DNA of 64,000 bases from Nocardiopsis sp. NRRL B-16309 (lineage in GTDB: Bacteria > Actinomycetota > Actinomycetes > Streptosporangiales > Streptosporangiaceae). The notes below the pieces were generated by a model. It saw only the letters and a list, made by a program, of their open reading frames with translations. It was not told the DNA's origin and did not search any database. The position numbers and the translations under genes are program-made. This document shows, piece by piece, positions 61,117 to 64,000 of the stretch. The stretch lies in assembly GCF_001279585.1 (NCBI RefSeq), contig NZ_LGEC01000027.1, forward strand, positions 62,001 to 126,000, in the 5' to 3' direction. Position 1 is the first letter of the stretch; every line of letters begins with the position of its first letter.

Positions 61117-61181
61117 GTGAAATAGGCCACTCTTGCACGTTTATTTGTCGGCAAGAGTCATTGTTCGTGGCGGTATTTCAC
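61117..61181. promoter_or_regulatory. Nested inverted repeats in sdh regulatory region
   Basis: Outer arms GTGAAATA (61117-61124) and TATTTCAC (61174-61181) enclose inner arms ACTCTTGC (61129-61136) and GCAAGAGT (61151-61158). All are perfect 8-bp inverted repeats. They could be two operator pairs or fold as RNA. No known regulator motif fits well. Confidence 0.55.
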
Positions 61182-61292
61182 GTTCTGAGTGTTTTGTGGC
61201 AATGGGGGGCGAATGGTAATGGATGTGGCCGTTGGGATTCGGTCCGTCGCGCCGGGGAGGGCGTCCGCGGGCCCGCCCCCGGGTCGACGGCC

Positions 61293-62375
61293 TCAGGAGC
61301 CCGCCGACCCGGCGCCGCCGCCCGCGCCGCTCGTCCCGCCGCCCGTGCCGGGTTCACCGCTCGTGTCACGGGTGCCGGACCCTCCGTCCGCGCCGGACGC
61401 GTCGCGCTCTCCCAGGGGGCCGTCGCCGCCCCTGGCGTCGGCGCTGGTGATCAGCACCTCCAGGTCCGGGCCCAGCTGCTCCGGGGTCAGCCCCAACAGG
61501 TACTCGTAGAGGTGGCGCTGGAACGCCTCGGCCGAGTGCGAGGGGACCACGTCCTTGCGCCGCGCCAGCGCGACCGTCCTGAGCAGGCGCGGGCGCGCCA
61601 GCGGGGTGCCGCGCAGGCCGTGGCGGTTCTTCAGCACCATGCTGGGGACCACGGCCAGCCCCAGCCCCGCCTCCACGAACCGCAGAACCGCGTCCATCTC
61701 CCCGCCCTCGACGGCCAGCAGCGGCTCGAACCCCGACGCCCGGCACGCGCGCAGCGTCGCCTCCCGCACGTCGTAGCCGCGCCGGAACATCACCAGCGGA
61801 CGCCCCTCCAACTCCGTGATCCGCATCGACGCGCGGCCGTTGGGGGAGGGCTGGGACTTGGGGCTGGCCACCACGAGGTTCTCCCGCAGGATGGGCGTCG
61901 TGGAGAAGTCCGGGTCACTGCTCTGCAGGGGCAGGATGATCAGGGCCAGGTCCAGCTCACCGCGCCCCAGGTCGCGGACGAGATCGCGCGACCCGCTCTC
62001 CTCCACCTGGAGTTCGATGCCGGGGAAGCGGGTATGGAAGTCCGAGAGCACGTCGGCCAGCAGCCCCGCGCACAGTGACGGGGTCGCGCCCAGGCGCACC
62101 CGCCCCCGGCGCACGCCGGCCAGCTCCGCCACCTCGCGGCGGGCGGTCTCCAGGTCGGTGAGCATGCGCTGGGCCAGCGGCAACAGCGCCTCGCCCGCCG
62201 GCGTGAGTGTGATATTCCCCCGGGCACGACTGAATAACGGCGCGCCCAACTCGCGCTCAAGGCTGCGGATCTGTTTGCTCAAGCTCGGCTGGGCGACGCG
62301 CGAAAGCTCGGCTGCGCGGGTGAAATGGCGTGTGCGGGCCACAGCGACGAAGTAGGCGAGCTGCTGGAACTGCAT
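61293..62375 (-). CDS. LysR-family transcriptional regulator
   Basis: A 360-aa protein. The winged helix-turn-helix at residues 1-60 is typical (QFQQLAYFVAVARTRHFTRAAELSRVAQPSLSKQIRSLERELG). The co-inducer domain runs through RVRLGATPSLCAGLLADVLSDFHTRFPGIEL, and LVMFRRGYDVREATLRACRASGFEP and VEAGLGLAVVPS follow. The last 55 residues are a Gly/Ser/Thr-rich low-complexity tail (GTGGGTSGAGGGAGSAGS), unusual for LysR proteins. Divergent from the type-B sdhC-sdhA operon with 80 bp between start codons, so it most likely controls that operon. Confidence 0.9.
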   Translation of the reverse strand: MQFQQLAYFVAVARTRHFTRAAELSRVAQPSLSKQIRSLERELGAPLFSRARGNITLTPAGEALLPLAQRMLTDLETARREVAELAGVRRGRVRLGATPSLCAGLLADVLSDFHTRFPGIELQVEESGSRDLVRDLGRGELDLALIILPLQSSDPDFSTTPILRENLVVASPKSQPSPNGRASMRITELEGRPLVMFRRGYDVREATLRACRASGFEPLLAVEGGEMDAVLRFVEAGLGLAVVPSMVLKNRHGLRGTPLARPRLLRTVALARRKDVVPSHSAEAFQRHLYEYLLGLTPEQLGPDLEVLITSADARGGDGPLGERDASGADGGSGTRDTSGEPGTGGGTSGAGGGAGSAGS

Positions 62376-62379
62376 GCTT

Positions 62380-62396
62380 CATAGCCTACGGCTATG
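62380..62396. promoter_or_regulatory. LysR-type operator
   Basis: CATAGCCTACGGCTATG, a near-perfect palindrome containing ATAG-N7-CTAT, fits the T-N11-A rule for LysR regulators. It lies 5 bp upstream of the LysR ATG and 60 bp upstream of sdhC, right in the divergent promoter region. Confidence 0.7.
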
Positions 62397-62455
62397 GACA
62401 CCAGGGTCCTGATGACTTGGACGTCGGACTTAACTCAAATTTAAAGTGGCAGACT

Positions 62456-63163
62456 GTGGCGAACAGTACCTTGACCAAGAAGCGGTCTACGGCCTACGGG
62501 TCCACGGTGGCGCTCAAGTCAGCAATGGCGGTCACCGGGGCGATCCTTGTGCTGTATTTGATCGCGCACATGTACGGCAACCTGAAGGTCTTCTCAGGCC
62601 AGGAGGCCTTCGACGGCTACGCGCACTCGCTGCGCGAGCTCGGATACCCCCTCCTGCCCGAGAGCGGATTCCTGTGGATCTTCCGTCTCGTCCTCCTGGC
62701 GAGCGTCCTGATCCACATCTACGCCGCGGTGACGCTGTGGGGCCGCGCCCGCAGGGCACGTCCCGCGTCCGAGCGCTACCAGGTGAAGAAGCGGGTGCAG
62801 CGCACCTACGCGTCCTACACGATGCGCTGGGGCGGTGTGCTCGTCGCGCTCTTCGTGATCTTCCACATCCTGCACCTGACGACGAACGACATCGCGCCCG
62901 GCGGGCGGTCCGACAGCGCCTACGAGCGGCTCGTCAACGGCTTCCAGCCCGAGTTCTGGTACGTGACGCTGTTCTACGTGGCGTCCGTCATCGCGGTCGG
63001 CTTCCACCTGCGGCACGGCATCTGGAGTGGCCTGGCCACGCTCGGTGTCAACAAGGCCGGCCGGCAGGGGACGATCAACGCGATCGCCGTGGGCATCTCG
63101 CTGGTCGTGACCGTCGGCTTCCTGCTCCCGCCCCTGGCGGTCACCTTTGGACTGGTGAGTTAA
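62456..63163 (+). CDS. sdhC: Succinate dehydrogenase cytochrome b subunit, type B
   Basis: A 235-aa membrane protein from GTG 62456. It has five hydrophobic helices: SAMAVTGAILVLYLIAHMYGNLKVF, LWIFRLVLLASVLIHIYAAVTLW, RWGGVLVALFVIFHILHLT, WYVTLFYVASVIAVGFHLRHGIWSG and TINAIAVGISLVVTVGFLLPPLAVTFG. Histidines in LIAHMYGNL, LIHIYA, FHILHL and FHLRHG are the di-heme ligands of this class. It anchors SdhA/SdhB and passes electrons to menaquinone. The sdhA start (TTG) abuts its TAA stop. Typical of Streptomyces-type sdhCAB. Confidence 0.92.
   Translation: MANSTLTKKRSTAYGSTVALKSAMAVTGAILVLYLIAHMYGNLKVFSGQEAFDGYAHSLRELGYPLLPESGFLWIFRLVLLASVLIHIYAAVTLWGRARRARPASERYQVKKRVQRTYASYTMRWGGVLVALFVIFHILHLTTNDIAPGGRSDSAYERLVNGFQPEFWYVTLFYVASVIAVGFHLRHGIWSGLATLGVNKAGRQGTINAIAVGISLVVTVGFLLPPLAVTFGLVS

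Positions 63164-64000
<837 letters not shown>

Larger units (their letters stand above)
60922..61292. promoter_or_regulatory. Regulatory region upstream of the Sdh1-like operon
   Basis: 371 bp between the anchor gene start and the LysR stop. It holds a CRP-like site (61068-61083) and nested inverted repeats (61117-61181) within the most AT-rich stretch of this end of the window. The operon promoter should be here. Confidence 0.6.

Overview
The window is about 64 kb of very GC-rich DNA with dense, often overlapping genes, many GTG/TTG starts and strong third-position G/C bias. Gene content and order (purN-purH-folD-DUF3017, add/PNP/LpdA-type reductase, pccB-pccE-accA2 with birA and a class III cyclase, DUF397/XRE pairs, HATPase anti-sigma-like proteins) point to a filamentous actinomycete. 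A Nocardiopsis-like member of the Streptosporangiales is my best guess, but no rRNA is present to confirm it. No tRNA, rRNA, CRISPR array or intact transposase gene was seen.

Layout. (1) 1-11.2 kb: a surface polysaccharide locus. A sulfotransferase fragment and a secreted GH26-like glycosidase are on the plus strand. A minus-strand series follows: chain-length/BY-kinase-like protein, Wzy/ligase-like polymerase, phosphotransferase, sulfotransferase, Wzx-like flippase, Alg14-like subunit and an Alg13-GT2 fusion. (2) 11.4-18.4 kb: housekeeping purine and one-carbon genes (purN, purH, folD), an FHA regulator, a DUF3017 protein and icd. (3) 18.4-19.7 kb: a gene-free stretch with a possible structured RNA, tandem repeats and a large imperfect palindrome bounded by 40-bp inverted repeats. 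(4) 19.7-27.9 kb: an LCP-family enzyme, a degenerate GHMP kinase, a YihY/BrkB protein, a carboxylate-amine ligase, an M20 amidohydrolase, adenosine deaminase and a PH-like membrane protein. (5) 27.9-28.6 kb: an iron-box promoter with no recognisable gene behind it, then a 139-bp tandem duplication. (6) 28.6-35.4 kb: purine nucleoside phosphorylase, an LpdA-type quinone reductase, a zinc-ribbon protein, a P-loop kinase, a TPM-like membrane protein and a dicarboxylate symporter. (7) 35.9-46.9 kb: the propionyl-CoA carboxylase operon, ppc, an Uma2 nuclease and an Uma2 remnant, birA, a bPH2 protein, an adenylate cyclase and an MBL hydrolase. BirA would biotinylate the carboxylase alpha subunit. 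(8) 47-50 kb: an XRE-cupin regulator with an FAD amine oxidase, and a methyltransferase.

(9) 50.3-57.0 kb is an accessory island. It holds an XRE/DUF397 pair, an HATPase protein, an 82-aa protein, a 50-aa peptide, a PP-loop ATPase with an unassigned N-terminal domain, a complete HisRS homologue, a truncated ORF and a second small-protein/HATPase pair. The 50-aa peptide, PP-loop ATPase and HisRS set is the best candidate for an undescribed peptide-modification or antimetabolite system.

(10) 57.1-64.0 kb: two different succinate dehydrogenase/fumarate reductase loci. The first is a mycobacterial Sdh1-like anchor-flavoprotein-FeS operon (minus strand), preceded by a CRP-like site and nested inverted repeats. 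The second is a type-B sdhC-sdhA operon (plus strand, running off the window), divergent from a LysR regulator with an ATAG-N7-CTAT operator.
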